Part shown: positions 29,540 through 40,843 of the stretch, piece after piece
Layout: every line of letters starts with the position of its first letter
How positions within the stretch are numbered: the stretch's first letter is position 1
Assembly (NCBI GenBank): GCA_028408365.1
Contig: JAOOLD010000007.1
Coordinates: forward strand, 1 to 64,000
Direction: 5' to 3'
Source: Bacteroidota bacterium
GTDB lineage: Bacteria; Bacteroidota; Bacteroidia; Flavobacteriales; BACL11
Length of the DNA: 64,000 nt
Translations under genes and position numbers: made by a program
The notes under the pieces: model-generated
Databases searched by the model: none
What the model saw: only the letters and a program-made list of their open reading frames with translations
What the model was told of the DNA's origin: nothing

Positions 29540-31581
29540 AAAAATACGAAAACTATGCATTAGGAAATTGGGTATCAGGATATGGTAATGAAACAGTTCT
29601 TCACAACGCAATAACTGGAGCTGAGATTGGAACAGTGTCTTCTGGACTAGACTTTTTATCGATGATGGAATACTCTAGAAATATAGGTGGTCCGGCTCTA
29701 AGAAAATTAACATTTCAACAACGAGGTTTGATGCTAAAAAAACTTGCACTTCATCTTCACAAAGTAAAATCAAAGTTTTATCCAATTAGTTTTCAAACAG
29801 GAGCTACTAAAATTGACAGTTGGATAGATATTGAAGGAGGTATTGGTAATTTATTTGCTAATGCATCATTAAGAAGACAATTTCCCGATCAATATTTTCA
29901 TGTTGAAGGAAGTGCTGCTCCCCTCTCTAAGAACGGGACATTCATTGGACATCATATACTAGTTCCAAAGCAAGGTGTAGCAATACATATTAACGCATTT
30001 AATTTTCCAATTTGGGGTATGCTTGAAAAAATTGCTGTTAACCTAATGGCTGGTGTACCTGCCATTGTAAAAGCAGCTACATTAACATCATTTCTAACTG
30101 AATCAATGGTAAGAGAAATTATTGAATCAGACATTCTCCCAAAAGGAAGCCTTCAGTTGATATGTGGTAGTGCAAGAGGCATTCTTGATAACGTTGACTC
30201 CGAAGATGTTGTAACTTTCACAGGTAGTGCTGATACAGGAAAGATGCTAAAATCACATCAAAGACTCATTGAAAAAGCTGTTCCTTTTAATATGGAAGCT
30301 GATTCACTAAACTGTAGTGTTTTAGGTGAGGATGCTGTTCCTGGAACTGCTGAATTTGATATTTTTATAAAAGAGGTGCAAAAGGAAATGACTGTCAAAG
30401 CAGGACAGAAATGTACTGCAGTTAGAAGAGTCATCGTTCCTGAAAAATTAATTGAAGATGTACAAATTGCACTGGGTCAGAGATTATCAAAAACAACTAT
30501 TGGTGACCCTAGCGTTGAAGGAGTTAGAATGGGTTCATTAGCAGGTAAAAGTCAGAAAACAGAAGTGCTTGAAAATATTAATAAACTTGCAAAGTCACAA
30601 GAAATAGTTTTTGGAAACGAAGAATCATTTGAAGTTGTTGGAGCAAATAAAGATAAAGGAGCTTTCGTTTCCCCATTTCTTTTTCTTAATAGTTACCCAT
30701 TTAAAAATTTAGATTGCCACGATATTGAGGTTTTTGGGCCTGTAGCAACAATTATGCCATATAAAGACGTTAATGAAGCAATTAATCTTGCTAGATTAGG
30801 AAAAGGATCACTTGTTTGCTCGCTAGTAACCAATGATATGAAGTTAGCTGAACAATTCGTGCTGGGTGCATCATCTATGCACGGAAGAATTCTTGTATTA
30901 AATGAATCATGTGCAAAAGAATCAACAGGTCACGGTTCACCAATGCCACTGCTTACTCATGGGGGACCAGGAAGAGCTGGAGGAGGTGAAGAAATGGGTG
31001 GTATAAGAGGAATTAAACATTATATGCAAAGAACTGCCATTCAAGGCCATCCTTCCACAGTCACAGCAATTACTAAACAATATCAAATAGGTGCCAAACA
31101 AAATATCGAAGGACCTCATGTTTTCAGAAAGTATTTTGAAGAGATTCAAATTGGAGATACAGTTATTACAGACAAACATCTAGTCACTTTAGATGACATT
31201 GAGAAGTTTGCAGAGCTCAGTGGTGATAAGTTTTATGCACATATGGACGAAAATTCATTGGATGGAACTATTTTCACTGAAAGAGTCGCACACGGATACT
31301 TTATTATGTCTAAAGCAGCTGGTTTATTTGTTGACCCTCCTAAAGGACCAGTTCTACTTAATTACGGCATTGATGAATGTCGATTTACAAAACCTGTTTA
31401 TCCTGGAATGACAATAGGCGTTAGATTCACTGCTAAAGAAAAAATAACACAAGAAAAAAAAGATGAAAATGACATTGCAAAAGGTATTGTTAAGTTTCTT
31501 GTTGATGTTTATGATGATGAAAATGATACTGTTATGCTAGCAACAATTTTAACGATGGTTAAAATGAAAGATCAATCATAA
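29536..31581 (+). CDS. paaZ: Bifunctional oxepin-CoA hydrolase / aldehyde dehydrogenase PaaZ
   Basis: N-terminal ALDH (NMEADSLN, GQKCTAVRR), C-terminal MaoC hydratase (GDKFYAHMDE...RVAHGYFIMS). Confidence 0.95.
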   Translation: MKKYENYALGNWVSGYGNETVLHNAITGAEIGTVSSGLDFLSMMEYSRNIGGPALRKLTFQQRGLMLKKLALHLHKVKSKFYPISFQTGATKIDSWIDIEGGIGNLFANASLRRQFPDQYFHVEGSAAPLSKNGTFIGHHILVPKQGVAIHINAFNFPIWGMLEKIAVNLMAGVPAIVKAATLTSFLTESMVREIIESDILPKGSLQLICGSARGILDNVDSEDVVTFTGSADTGKMLKSHQRLIEKAVPFNMEADSLNCSVLGEDAVPGTAEFDIFIKEVQKEMTVKAGQKCTAVRRVIVPEKLIEDVQIALGQRLSKTTIGDPSVEGVRMGSLAGKSQKTEVLENINKLAKSQEIVFGNEESFEVVGANKDKGAFVSPFLFLNSYPFKNLDCHDIEVFGPVATIMPYKDVNEAINLARLGKGSLVCSLVTNDMKLAEQFVLGASSMHGRILVLNESCAKESTGHGSPMPLLTHGGPGRAGGGEEMGGIRGIKHYMQRTAIQGHPSTVTAITKQYQIGAKQNIEGPHVFRKYFEEIQIGDTVITDKHLVTLDDIEKFAELSGDKFYAHMDENSLDGTIFTERVAHGYFIMSKAAGLFVDPPKGPVLLNYGIDECRFTKPVYPGMTIGVRFTAKEKITQEKKDENDIAKGIVKFLVDVYDDENDTVMLATILTMVKMKDQS

Positions 31582-31601
31582 ATCATACAAAACAAATAAT
31601 T

Positions 31602-32357
31602 ATGAATGAATATGTTAAGGTAAGTTCAAAAAACGGAATAGCTGAGATTGAATTTTTTCATTCTCAAAGTAACTCTCTCCCCTCCTCTTTGTTATCAAAA
31701 TTAGCAGATACGATCAAATCAGTTGGCAATGACAAAAACTCAAATGTTATAGTCTTAAAAAGTGGTGGAGATAGAACTTTTTGTGCTGGTGCCTCATTTG
31801 ATGAGCTCATATCAATAAAAAATAAAGATGATGGAAAAAGATTTTTTATGGGTTTTGCTAATGTGATAAATGCGTGTAGGCAATGCCCTAAATTTATTGT
31901 AGGAAGAGTACAAGGAAAAGCAGTCGGAGGAGGAGTTGGAATGTTAGCAGCTACTGACTATTGCTTTGCAACAAAATTTTCTTCTGTTAAATTAAGTGAA
32001 TTGGCAATAGGAATAGGTCCTTTTGTTGTTGGTCCTGCCGTAGAGAGAAAAATTGGAACTTCCTCATACTCTGCGATGACCATTAATGCTGAAAAATGGT
32101 TTTCATCTGACTGGGCCTTAAACAAAGGTCTTTACAGTGAAGTATTTGAAAATAACGAACTCATGGACAGTGAAATAGAACTCTTTACACAAAGAATATC
32201 TAATTACAATCCTGAAGCTATGAAAAGATTAAAAAAAAATTTTTGGAAAGATACTGATCATTGGAATAAATTACTTGAACAAAGAGCTGAAGATAGTGGT
32301 ATCTTAGTTTTATCTGACTTCACAAGAAATGCTATAAATAATTTTAAGAACAAATAA
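31602..32357 (+). CDS. Enoyl-CoA hydratase/isomerase family, PaaF candidate
   Basis: DRTFCAGASFDEL; GKAVGGGVGMLAATDY; KLSELAIGIGP. Confidence 0.85.
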   Translation: MNEYVKVSSKNGIAEIEFFHSQSNSLPSSLLSKLADTIKSVGNDKNSNVIVLKSGGDRTFCAGASFDELISIKNKDDGKRFFMGFANVINACRQCPKFIVGRVQGKAVGGGVGMLAATDYCFATKFSSVKLSELAIGIGPFVVGPAVERKIGTSSYSAMTINAEKWFSSDWALNKGLYSEVFENNELMDSEIELFTQRISNYNPEAMKRLKKNFWKDTDHWNKLLEQRAEDSGILVLSDFTRNAINNFKNK

Positions 32358-32359
32358 AA

Positions 32360-34399
32360 TTGAAAGAGGAAACATTACTTCAAGCTTTTAATTTAATGTC
32401 TCAGTCAATAATTCTAACTGAGCTCTATGAAAAAAATAAAGAGATTACCTCTAAATATGTACACGCAACATCTAGAGGGCATGAAGCAATACAAATTGCT
32501 CTAGGCATGCAACTTAAACCATTTGACTGGGTATCTCCCTACTACAGAGATGACTCTTTACTTTTATCAATTGGTATGACTCCATATGAACTAATGCTTC
32601 AACTTCTGGCTAAATACGATGACCCTTTTTCAGCTGGAAAAACTTATTACTCTCATCCTTCACTAAAGGATCATGATAAACCTAAAATAATACATCAATC
32701 ATCCGCCACAGGAATGCAAGCTATTCCCACTACTGGTATTGCTATGGGAATTAAGTTTAAGGAAAAAGCATCATTAGAAAAACCAAAGAAAAATTTCGAG
32801 CCTGTAGTTGTTTGCTCAATGGGTGATGCTTCAATCACTGAAGGGGAAGTTGCTGAAGCCTTTCAAATGGCATCATTGAAACAATTACCTATTTTATTTT
32901 TAGTACAAGACAATGAATGGGATATTTCAGCCTATTCTGATGAAACAAGAGTATGTAACGCGCATGAATATTCTAAGGGTTTTGGACTAGAGTCATATTC
33001 AATTGACGGAACAAATTTTATCAAATGTTTCAATACAGTTGAAAAAATTCTAAAAAAAATTAGAAAGGATCGTAAACCAGTTCTCTTACATGCAAAAGTT
33101 CCGTTACTAAATCATCATACTTCAGGAGTTAGAATGGAATGGTACCGAGATGATATAGATGAATCAAAAAAAAGAGATCCTTTTCCTAAACTCAGAAAAG
33201 AACTTGTTAAAATAAATGTCAAAAATGCTTATTTAAATGAAATATTTGAAAAACATAAAAAAATCTTAAATGATCAATACACTAAAGCAGTTGCAGCTGA
33301 TGATCCTAAGCCTGAACGTATTTTTGATAATATCTTTGCTGAAAATAAAATAAAAGAAGAAAAAGGCAGTAGAGAACCAACAGACAGTGATCCAGTATTA
33401 ATGGTTGATGCTGCTCTTTTTGCCATAAAAGAAATTATGCTTGATCATCCTGAAGCACTTCTTTATGGACAAGATGTTGGAAAGAGGCTTGGCGGCGTAT
33501 TCAGAGAAGCAGCAACTCTAGCTCAGCAATTTGGTGATGATCGTGTTTTTAACACACCAATACAAGAGGCTTTCATACTTGGTAGCACAGTAGGTATGTC
33601 TGCTGTTGGTTTAAAACCAATCGTAGAAATACAATTTGCAGACTACATGTGGCCTGCACTAAATCAACTATTCTCTGAAGTTAGCAGGTCTAATTACTTG
33701 TCTAACGGAAAATGGCCTGTGAGCACTGTAATAAGAGTTCCCATTGGAGCATATGGTAGTGGAGGTCCTTACCACTCATCTTCAATAGAATCTGTACTTA
33801 CATCAATCAATGGAATAAAAATAGCATATCCATCAAATGGTGCAGATCTAAAGGGTCTGATTAAATCAGCATTTTATGATCCAAACCCTACAGTTATTTT
33901 AGAGCATAAAGGACTATACTGGAGTAAAATAAAAGGTACTGAAAAAGCAAAAACTATTGAACCAGATAAAGACTATATTTTACCTTTTGGCATCGCTAGA
34001 ACAGTAAAAACAGCAGAAGAAAATGAGAATAATAAAATATCAATTATTACTTACGGTATGGGAGTTTATTGGTCTGAAAATCAATATACTAAAGATTTAA
34101 AAAATATTGAAATTATTGATATTAGAACATTATCACCTATAGATTACGATTCCATTTATAATTCAGTTAAAAAATGTGGTAAATGTATTGTAGTGACTGA
34201 AGAGCCTAAAAATAATTCATTTGCCCAAGCTCTCTCGGGATCTATTCAAGAAAATTGTTTTGAATATCTTGATGCACCAATTCAAGTAATTGGCTCTGAA
34301 AATATACCAGCAATTCCATTAAACTCTAATTTAGAGAAGAGGACATTACCAAGTTCAGAAAAAGTTAATCAAGCTATTAATGAACTAATAAGCTATTAA
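32360..34399 (+). CDS. Fused 2-oxoacid (branched-chain-type) dehydrogenase E1 alpha/beta, ThDP-dependent (TTG start)
   Basis: Alpha half: SMGDASITEGEVAEAFQMASLKQLPILFLVQDN. Beta half: GQDVGKRLGGVFREA...FNTPIQEAFILG...GSGGPYHSSSIE. Confidence 0.92.
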   Translation: MKEETLLQAFNLMSQSIILTELYEKNKEITSKYVHATSRGHEAIQIALGMQLKPFDWVSPYYRDDSLLLSIGMTPYELMLQLLAKYDDPFSAGKTYYSHPSLKDHDKPKIIHQSSATGMQAIPTTGIAMGIKFKEKASLEKPKKNFEPVVVCSMGDASITEGEVAEAFQMASLKQLPILFLVQDNEWDISAYSDETRVCNAHEYSKGFGLESYSIDGTNFIKCFNTVEKILKKIRKDRKPVLLHAKVPLLNHHTSGVRMEWYRDDIDESKKRDPFPKLRKELVKINVKNAYLNEIFEKHKKILNDQYTKAVAADDPKPERIFDNIFAENKIKEEKGSREPTDSDPVLMVDAALFAIKEIMLDHPEALLYGQDVGKRLGGVFREAATLAQQFGDDRVFNTPIQEAFILGSTVGMSAVGLKPIVEIQFADYMWPALNQLFSEVSRSNYLSNGKWPVSTVIRVPIGAYGSGGPYHSSSIESVLTSINGIKIAYPSNGADLKGLIKSAFYDPNPTVILEHKGLYWSKIKGTEKAKTIEPDKDYILPFGIARTVKTAEENENNKISIITYGMGVYWSENQYTKDLKNIEIIDIRTLSPIDYDSIYNSVKKCGKCIVVTEEPKNNSFAQALSGSIQENCFEYLDAPIQVIGSENIPAIPLNSNLEKRTLPSSEKVNQAINELISY

Positions 34400-34403
34400 A
34401 AAT

Positions 34404-34425
34404 AAAGCCCTCAAAAGAGGGCTTT
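34404..34425. terminator. Bidirectional intrinsic terminator between the paa cluster and dnaK
   Basis: aaagccctc-aaaa-gagggcttt hairpin, A/T flanks on both sides. Confidence 0.85.
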
Positions 34426-34449
34426 AATATTTAAGAAAAGATACTAGAA

Positions 34450-36363
34450 TTATTTATCCTCTTTTACTTCTTCAAAATCAACATCTGTTACATCATCTGA
34501 TGATTCAGACTTTTTCTCATTAGCCTCCGGATTAGGATTAGCTGTATTTCCTCCAGCTTCTTGAGTTGCTTTGTACATCTGTTCAGATGCATTTTTCCAT
34601 GCTTCATTGATCTTCTCCATTACAGAGTCAATCAAAGCTAAGTCTTTGCTCTCATGTGCCTTTTTAAGCTCTTTCAAAGAATCCTCAATAGGTTTCTTCT
34701 TATCATCAGAGAGCTTGTCACCATAATCTTTTAGCTGTTTTTCAGTTTGAAAAATCATGGCATCTGCAGAATTTATTTTGTCTGCAGTCTCTTTAGCTTT
34801 ATTGTCTGCATCTGCATTTGCTTCAGCTTCCTTCTTCATCTTTTGAATTTCTTCATCAGAAAGTCCTGAAGAAGCCTCAATTCTAATTTTCTGTTCTTTG
34901 CCAGTAGCTTTATCTTTAGCAGAAACATTTAGTATCCCATTAGCATCAATATCAAAAGTAACCTCAATTTGAGGTACTCCTCTTGGTGCAGGCGGTATAT
35001 CTGCTAATTGAAACCTTCCAATAGTTTTATTATCAGTTGCCATTGGCCTTTCTCCCTGTAACACATGAATATCAACAGCTGGCTGATTGTCTGCTGCAGT
35101 AGAAAAAACTTCTGATTTTTTAGATGGAATGGTAGTGTTTGACTCAATTAACTTTGTCATCACTCCTCCCATTGTTTCGATACCTAAAGAAAGTGGTGTA
35201 ACATCGAGCAGTAAAACATCTTTTACATCGCCAGTTAATACACCCCCTTGAATTGCTGCACCAACAGCAACTACTTCATCAGGATTTACGCCTTTAGAAG
35301 GTGCCTTTTCAAAATACTTTTCTACAACTGATTGTATAGCAGGTATTCTGGTGGATCCACCAACTAAAATTACTTCGTCAATATCGGATGGACTTAATCC
35401 CGCGTCCTTCATTGCAGCTTTGCATGGTTTAATAGTATTTTGTATGAGTTCATCAGCTAATTGTTCAAACTGAGCTCTACTGAGTGTCCTTACAAGATGC
35501 TTAGGTCCTGATGCAGTGGCAGTAACGTATGGTAGATTAATTTCCGTCTGAGATGAAGATGACAATTCTACTTTTGCTTTCTCAGCTGCTTCTTTTAGTC
35601 TTTGTAAAGCCATTGGATCATCTCTTAAGTCCATATTTTCATCTTTTTTGAATTCTTCAGCCAACCAATCAATAATAACTTGATCAAAATCATCACCACC
35701 TAGGTGAGTATCTCCGTTTGTTGACTTTACCTCAAAAACACCATCTCCAAGCTCTAGTATTGAAATATCAAAAGTACCACCTCCTAAATCAAAAACCGCA
35801 ATCGTTCTATCTTTATCAGATTTATCCAAGCCATATGCTAAAGCAGCAGCAGTTGGCTCATTAATAATTCTCTTTACTGTCAAGCCAGCTATTTCTCCAG
35901 CTTCTTTGGTTGCTTGTCTTTGCGCGTCGTTAAAGTATGCAGGAACTGTTATTACCGCCTCACTCACTGATGTTCCGAGATAATCTTCAGCTGTTTTTTT
36001 CATTTTTTGAAGTACCATAGCAGATATCTCTTGAGGAGTGTATTTTTTGCCGTCAATATCAACTCTTGGTGTATTATTATCTCCTTTTACTACTTTATAT
36101 GATACATTTTTAATTTCTTTTGCCATTGATGAAAAACTTTCACCCATAAATCTTTTTATTGAAGAAATAGTTTTTTGAGGATTTGTGATTGCTTGTCTTT
36201 TTGCACTATCACCTATTTTTCTATCACCCCCATCAATAAAGGCAACAATTGAAGGAGTAGTTCTTGCTCCTTCAGAGTTAGGTATAACTACTGGCTCACT
36301 TCCCTCCATTACAGAAACACATGAATTTGTAGTACCTAAATCAATTCCTATTATTTTACTCAT
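34450..36363 (-). CDS. dnaK: Chaperone protein DnaK
   Basis: [18 protein letters not shown]; canonical HSP70 throughout. Confidence 0.99.
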   Translation of the reverse strand: MSKIIGIDLGTTNSCVSVMEGSEPVVIPNSEGARTTPSIVAFIDGGDRKIGDSAKRQAITNPQKTISSIKRFMGESFSSMAKEIKNVSYKVVKGDNNTPRVDIDGKKYTPQEISAMVLQKMKKTAEDYLGTSVSEAVITVPAYFNDAQRQATKEAGEIAGLTVKRIINEPTAAALAYGLDKSDKDRTIAVFDLGGGTFDISILELGDGVFEVKSTNGDTHLGGDDFDQVIIDWLAEEFKKDENMDLRDDPMALQRLKEAAEKAKVELSSSSQTEINLPYVTATASGPKHLVRTLSRAQFEQLADELIQNTIKPCKAAMKDAGLSPSDIDEVILVGGSTRIPAIQSVVEKYFEKAPSKGVNPDEVVAVGAAIQGGVLTGDVKDVLLLDVTPLSLGIETMGGVMTKLIESNTTIPSKKSEVFSTAADNQPAVDIHVLQGERPMATDNKTIGRFQLADIPPAPRGVPQIEVTFDIDANGILNVSAKDKATGKEQKIRIEASSGLSDEEIQKMKKEAEANADADNKAKETADKINSADAMIFQTEKQLKDYGDKLSDDKKKPIEDSLKELKKAHESKDLALIDSVMEKINEAWKNASEQMYKATQEAGGNTANPNPEANEKKSESSDDVTDVDFEEVKEDK

Positions 36364-36491
36364 TTTATTAATTTTTAAAGTTCAATAAAAAGTCAATGCA
36401 AAATTTATGCCATAAGTTTAAAAATATTAGAATATGTCAAAAATGCAGCTTTGTACATATTAAAGAAGATATTATTATGCCAATAAGTCAG

Positions 36492-37508
36492 TTAAGGAAT
36501 AAAATTTAGATCTGATAGTTCAACTGAAAGACCCTGATGAGTTGCTTCACTAAGTTGTAAATTGTCAATATAATGGTTGTATCTTGAAGTGAAGATTCCA
36601 ATGCCATTGTCTATATTGGTGAAAGTGGGTCTTTGTTGAGATATACCACTAATTGGCTCATTAATCTGCATGTAAGTGTATAAATCTTGAGTTGCAGCAG
36701 ATATTTGAATATCAACACCGATGACTTTTCTTTCGTAATCAGGATTTTCACCGTTATTTATATTCTTATTAATCTCTATTTCAAGCTTGGAAAAAAATTG
36801 TTGCCCACTAATAACTTGAGATATTTCTTGATTTCCGTCAAAGCTTAGAATTGGTAAAATCCACTCGAACTCTTGAATGTTTGCTATCACTCCTGCTGAA
36901 TCATTTCTGTATCTTACTAACATTTGCAGCTGATATATTTGAGCGTTACTAGCATGAGACCAATTGATTGAAGTCGAGGTAAATTCTCCACCATTATAGA
37001 ACCCAAGTCTGTAAAATGAAGGAAATGATGTGGTGACGTTAATATTATCTATTAGCTTTGTTCTTGATATAACAATGTTACCAGAATTAGTGTTAATAAT
37101 TTTTAATAAATATTCTTTATCTGCTCTTAAGAAATTTGTATCTGAAGTTTTGTAAATAATGTTATCATCAGTGTAAAATTCACCATTGTCTTTTGGCATA
37201 ATTGTATCAACTAAGTCTATAGAATCAAGTAGCTCATAATTAATCGAAGATGAGGTCATCTTTCGCATTTTTATTAACCTTACCAATAAATCTGAAGGAT
37301 TGTAATTTGAAGAATCAGCAATTGAGGCCATAACTAAAGCATCCTGTTCACCTAAAAAAGCTTTGTTAATTCTAACGAACTGTTCCCCTTGACTTTGATC
37401 TAAAATTCCATGAACTACCATTAACTCCTGCCAGTCAGCATTAATTTCAAATTCTGTTTCGCAAGAAAGTAAAAGAGTAGCTGATAAAAGGAATAATATT
37501 TTTTTCAT
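36492..37508 (-). CDS. DUF4249 lipoprotein
   Basis: LLLSCETEFEINADWQELMVVHGILDQSQ. Confidence 0.8.
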   Translation of the reverse strand: MKKILFLLSATLLLSCETEFEINADWQELMVVHGILDQSQGEQFVRINKAFLGEQDALVMASIADSSNYNPSDLLVRLIKMRKMTSSSINYELLDSIDLVDTIMPKDNGEFYTDDNIIYKTSDTNFLRADKEYLLKIINTNSGNIVISRTKLIDNINVTTSFPSFYRLGFYNGGEFTSTSINWSHASNAQIYQLQMLVRYRNDSAGVIANIQEFEWILPILSFDGNQEISQVISGQQFFSKLEIEINKNINNGENPDYERKVIGVDIQISAATQDLYTYMQINEPISGISQQRPTFTNIDNGIGIFTSRYNHYIDNLQLSEATHQGLSVELSDLNFIP

Positions 37509-37531
37509 ATAAAGTGCAAAGTTATTTTATT

Positions 37532-37565
37532 TTGATTAATTCATTGTTCAATATTTGTAAATTTG
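37532..37565 (+). promoter_or_regulatory. Bacteroidota-type promoter (TTG ... TAAATTTG)
   Basis: TTG 37532-37534, TAAATTTG 37558-37565. Confidence 0.5.
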
Positions 37566-37582
37566 TCTAAATACAATTTATT

Positions 37583-39364
37583 ATGAAAATCATTAAAATC
37601 TCTTTAATATTCTACTTTACAATAATTTCTTTTCACTCATACAGTCAGACAATTCAAAAGAGTAAATTTACGATTGAGCTTCTAAATGAAGATTTTGAAT
37701 CTGAAAATAATTACTTTCCAACAACAACTGACTATGACACATATTTACTTGTTGATAACGGAGACTACCTTGTCAGTAGAAACATCAATAAAAGTCAATT
37801 TATTAAATTAAATATTGGAACTGTAAAAGATTATAATTTAGAGACCAGTATTCGTATTGGACCATCCAAAAATTCATCATCTGGTATAGTATTATGTGCT
37901 AATGAAAAAAACATGATTGTCTTTGAAATTAATGGTAAAAGAGAATATAGAATATTTAAGTCATACAATGATGATATTAAATTCCTCACTGACGAAAAGA
38001 ACAATGGATGGATTAAAACCAAAAAACTCAAAAGGGCTGATCGAATAAACAAAATTTCAGTGCTAAAAAGTGGAAACAATTTTGAATTTTACTTCAATGA
38101 ATATTTTATTTTATCAAAGACTATTGCGTTTGAGAACAGTGAGCAAATGGGAATACACATTAATGGAAACTCAAAAGCTAGATATGGATTTTTTAAATTG
38201 ATGTCCAACAAAGTTGTTGAGCTAATTGACAATAAGCATGTAACTACTGAAATTAACGATAAATTAGATGAAACATCTATTGATGACAATAAAAGCGTGA
38301 TTAATTTTAAATCAAATGATTTAGAAATTGAAAATCAAAAAAAGCAAATAGATGAATTATCACAAAAAGCATTACTTTCCACTGAAAAAATATCTGATTT
38401 AAAATCACAAATTGATAAAATGTCTCAAGCCTCTTTAATTGCTAATCAAAAAATCAAAAAACTAGAAAATGAGCTAGAGTTAAAATCTAAGGATTTGATG
38501 GGTTGGGAAGTATCTTTTAACGACTTAAATGAGAAAGTTAAAGAATCAAACAAAATAATTTCAAAGCTAGAAAAGGAAAAAAATGATTTGATTGATAAAA
38601 ACTCGAAATTTGTTAATGAAATAGAAGATTTAAGTAAAAAAATTAGAAGTTTAGAAAATGAAAAAAAATCACTTAACAGTGAGGTGATTGACATTAGCAA
38701 CAGTCTGGCCTCATCCAAAAAATCTAGTGATGATTTAAATAAAAATTTAAAAAATCTAAACTCCAAGCTTAAAAAGCTCAAAGATGTTGAGAAAAAGTTT
38801 AAAGTATGTGAGAAGTCTGTTTTAAAGCTCTCTTCTCAGATTAAGGATTTAGAATCAAGAATTCAAGTTCTTGATAAAAGCAAAACTCAGCTTAAAAATG
38901 AAAATAAAATGCAGGCTATGAGTCAAAATAAGCTAATCAATGAAAAAAATAATCTTAAAGAAACAATAACCTCTCTGAAGGAATCAAATGATGAGCTAAA
39001 TAAGACCTTATCAAAAAAGAGAAATGATTATTTAAAACTTAAAGATGCGTTTGTTTACATGGAATTTGAAGAAAATGGAATAGAATCGATGAAAGATGCA
39101 GAAATGGAAACAAAAGATATAATTGTAGATTCAAGTAAAAAAAATAATGTAAAAAATTCATATTTTACAGTGAATCTTGGAGTATTACTTACACCAAAGT
39201 CCAATAAATTCAGAGATGCTCCTGATTTATGGATTATGAATAATAAAAATAATACTTTTTCTTATATGAGTAAAAAGTTTAATAGCATGAATGAAGCAAC
39301 TGAGCATATGAACAATCTAATATCTGCTGGGTACGGAGATTTATCTGTCGTTAAAATTGATTAA
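37583..39364 (+). CDS. Secreted protein: N-terminal LamG/DUF1080-like domain, long coiled coil, C-terminal SPOR-like domain
   Basis: Signal peptide; heptad-rich 280-510; C-terminal YFTVNLGVL...[32 protein letters not shown]. Confidence 0.75.
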   Translation: MKIIKISLIFYFTIISFHSYSQTIQKSKFTIELLNEDFESENNYFPTTTDYDTYLLVDNGDYLVSRNINKSQFIKLNIGTVKDYNLETSIRIGPSKNSSSGIVLCANEKNMIVFEINGKREYRIFKSYNDDIKFLTDEKNNGWIKTKKLKRADRINKISVLKSGNNFEFYFNEYFILSKTIAFENSEQMGIHINGNSKARYGFFKLMSNKVVELIDNKHVTTEINDKLDETSIDDNKSVINFKSNDLEIENQKKQIDELSQKALLSTEKISDLKSQIDKMSQASLIANQKIKKLENELELKSKDLMGWEVSFNDLNEKVKESNKIISKLEKEKNDLIDKNSKFVNEIEDLSKKIRSLENEKKSLNSEVIDISNSLASSKKSSDDLNKNLKNLNSKLKKLKDVEKKFKVCEKSVLKLSSQIKDLESRIQVLDKSKTQLKNENKMQAMSQNKLINEKNNLKETITSLKESNDELNKTLSKKRNDYLKLKDAFVYMEFEENGIESMKDAEMETKDIIVDSSKKNNVKNSYFTVNLGVLLTPKSNKFRDAPDLWIMNNKNNTFSYMSKKFNSMNEATEHMNNLISAGYGDLSVVKID

Positions 39365-40178
39365 AATGGAAAAGAAGGAATATAAAAGAATAACCACCAA
39401 TTCTTTGCTTGAGATGAAAAAAAGTAAAGAAAAAATCTCAATGCTAACTGCGTATGATTATACATTAGCTAGAATTGTTGATTCATCAGGTATCGATATC
39501 CTTCTTGTTGGTGATTCAGCTTCAAATGTAATGGCAGGCCATGAAACAACCTTGCCAATTACTCTTGACCAGATGATATACCATGCTTCATCAGTTGTTA
39601 GAGCAATCAAAAGATGCCTAGTAGTTGTTGATTTACCTTTTGGCACTTATCAAGGAAACTCAAAAAAGGCGCTTGCTTCAGCAATCAGAATAATGAAAGA
39701 AAGTGGAGCTCATTCAGTTAAGCTTGAAGGAGGAGAAGAGATTAGTGATTCAATTAAAAGAATATTGACCGCAGGAATACCTGTAATGGGACATCTTGGC
39801 CTTACTCCTCAATCTATCTATAAATTTGGTACATATACTGTTAGAGCTAAAGAAAATGCTGAGGCAAAAAAACTAATTAATGATGCAAAACTTCTTGAAA
39901 AAGCAGGTTGCTTTGCAATTGTACTAGAGAAAGTACCTGCTGAGTTAGCAAAAAAAGTAGCAAGTGAGCTGGAAATACCTGTCATTGGAATAGGAGCTGG
40001 AGCAGATGTAGACGGTCAAGTACTTGTATTACATGACATGCTTGGAATGAATAATGAATTTAGCCCAAGATTTTTAAGAAGGTATTCAAATTTGTTTGAG
40101 GAAATAAACAAAGCAACTACCAATTATATTAATGATGTAAAGTCAGGTTCTTTTCCAAACGAAAAGGAACAATACTAA
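39357..40178 (+). CDS. panB: 3-methyl-2-oxobutanoate hydroxymethyltransferase; start probably ATG at 39366
   Basis: [43 protein letters not shown]. Confidence 0.97.
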   Translation: MIKMEKKEYKRITTNSLLEMKKSKEKISMLTAYDYTLARIVDSSGIDILLVGDSASNVMAGHETTLPITLDQMIYHASSVVRAIKRCLVVVDLPFGTYQGNSKKALASAIRIMKESGAHSVKLEGGEEISDSIKRILTAGIPVMGHLGLTPQSIYKFGTYTVRAKENAEAKKLINDAKLLEKAGCFAIVLEKVPAELAKKVASELEIPVIGIGAGADVDGQVLVLHDMLGMNNEFSPRFLRRYSNLFEEINKATTNYINDVKSGSFPNEKEQY

Positions 40179-40843
40179 TGAACAGAATCATATATGAGGA
40201 TAACCACCTCATTGCTGTTTTTAAGAAATCTGGTGAAATTGTCCAAGGTGATAAAACCGGTGATAAACCGCTTTCTGAAGAAATCAAATCATATTTAAAA
40301 ATTAAATATAAAAAACCAGGCAATGTGTTTTTAGGAACAATTCATAGACTTGACAGACCAACCAGCGGTATAGTTTTATTTGCAAAAACTAGTAAAAGTC
40401 TTTCCAGGATGAATGAATTATTTAAAAATAAGAAAGTTCAAAAAACCTATTATGCAGTAACTGAAGACATGCCGAATAAAGAAAAAGGAGTAATAATTAG
40501 TTTACTCAAAAAAAATCAAAATCAAAACAAATCATACATTACTAAATCAGTTGATGGAAAAAAATCAGAGCTCGAGTACGAGCTTATTGAAAAACTTCAA
40601 AATTATTTTCTAATAAGAGTAATACCAAAAACTGGTAGACATCATCAAATAAGAGTTCAACTTTCCTCAATTGGATGTAAAATTAAAGGAGATGTCAAAT
40701 ATGGAGCTAAGAGATCAAATAAAGATAAAAGTATTTCTTTGCACTCATACTGCATGTCATTTGTTCATCCAGTCAAAAAAGAATTAATTAATCTTAAATG
40801 TGACTTTCCTAAAAATGATATTTGGAAATTTACAAGCTTATAG
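40178..40843 (+). CDS. RluA-family pseudouridine synthase
   Basis: GTIHRLDRPTSGIVLFAKT; TGRHHQIRVQL. Confidence 0.95.
   Translation: MNRIIYEDNHLIAVFKKSGEIVQGDKTGDKPLSEEIKSYLKIKYKKPGNVFLGTIHRLDRPTSGIVLFAKTSKSLSRMNELFKNKKVQKTYYAVTEDMPNKEKGVIISLLKKNQNQNKSYITKSVDGKKSELEYELIEKLQNYFLIRVIPKTGRHHQIRVQLSSIGCKIKGDVKYGAKRSNKDKSISLHSYCMSFVHPVKKELINLKCDFPKNDIWKFTSL

Noticed and set aside
30937-31179. 80-aa minus-strand ORF
   Set aside because: Antisense to paaZ
36401-36490. Short palindrome ttatgccataa and near-copy ttatgccaataag upstream of dnaK
   Set aside because: Arms of only 5 bp in very AT-rich DNA; no CIRCE-like heat-shock operator; could be chance
38446-38781. 111-aa minus-strand ORF inside the coiled-coil gene
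   Set aside because: Low-complexity Ser/Phe/Leu antisense shadow of a Lys/Glu-rich coiled coil; the plus-strand gene is far better supported
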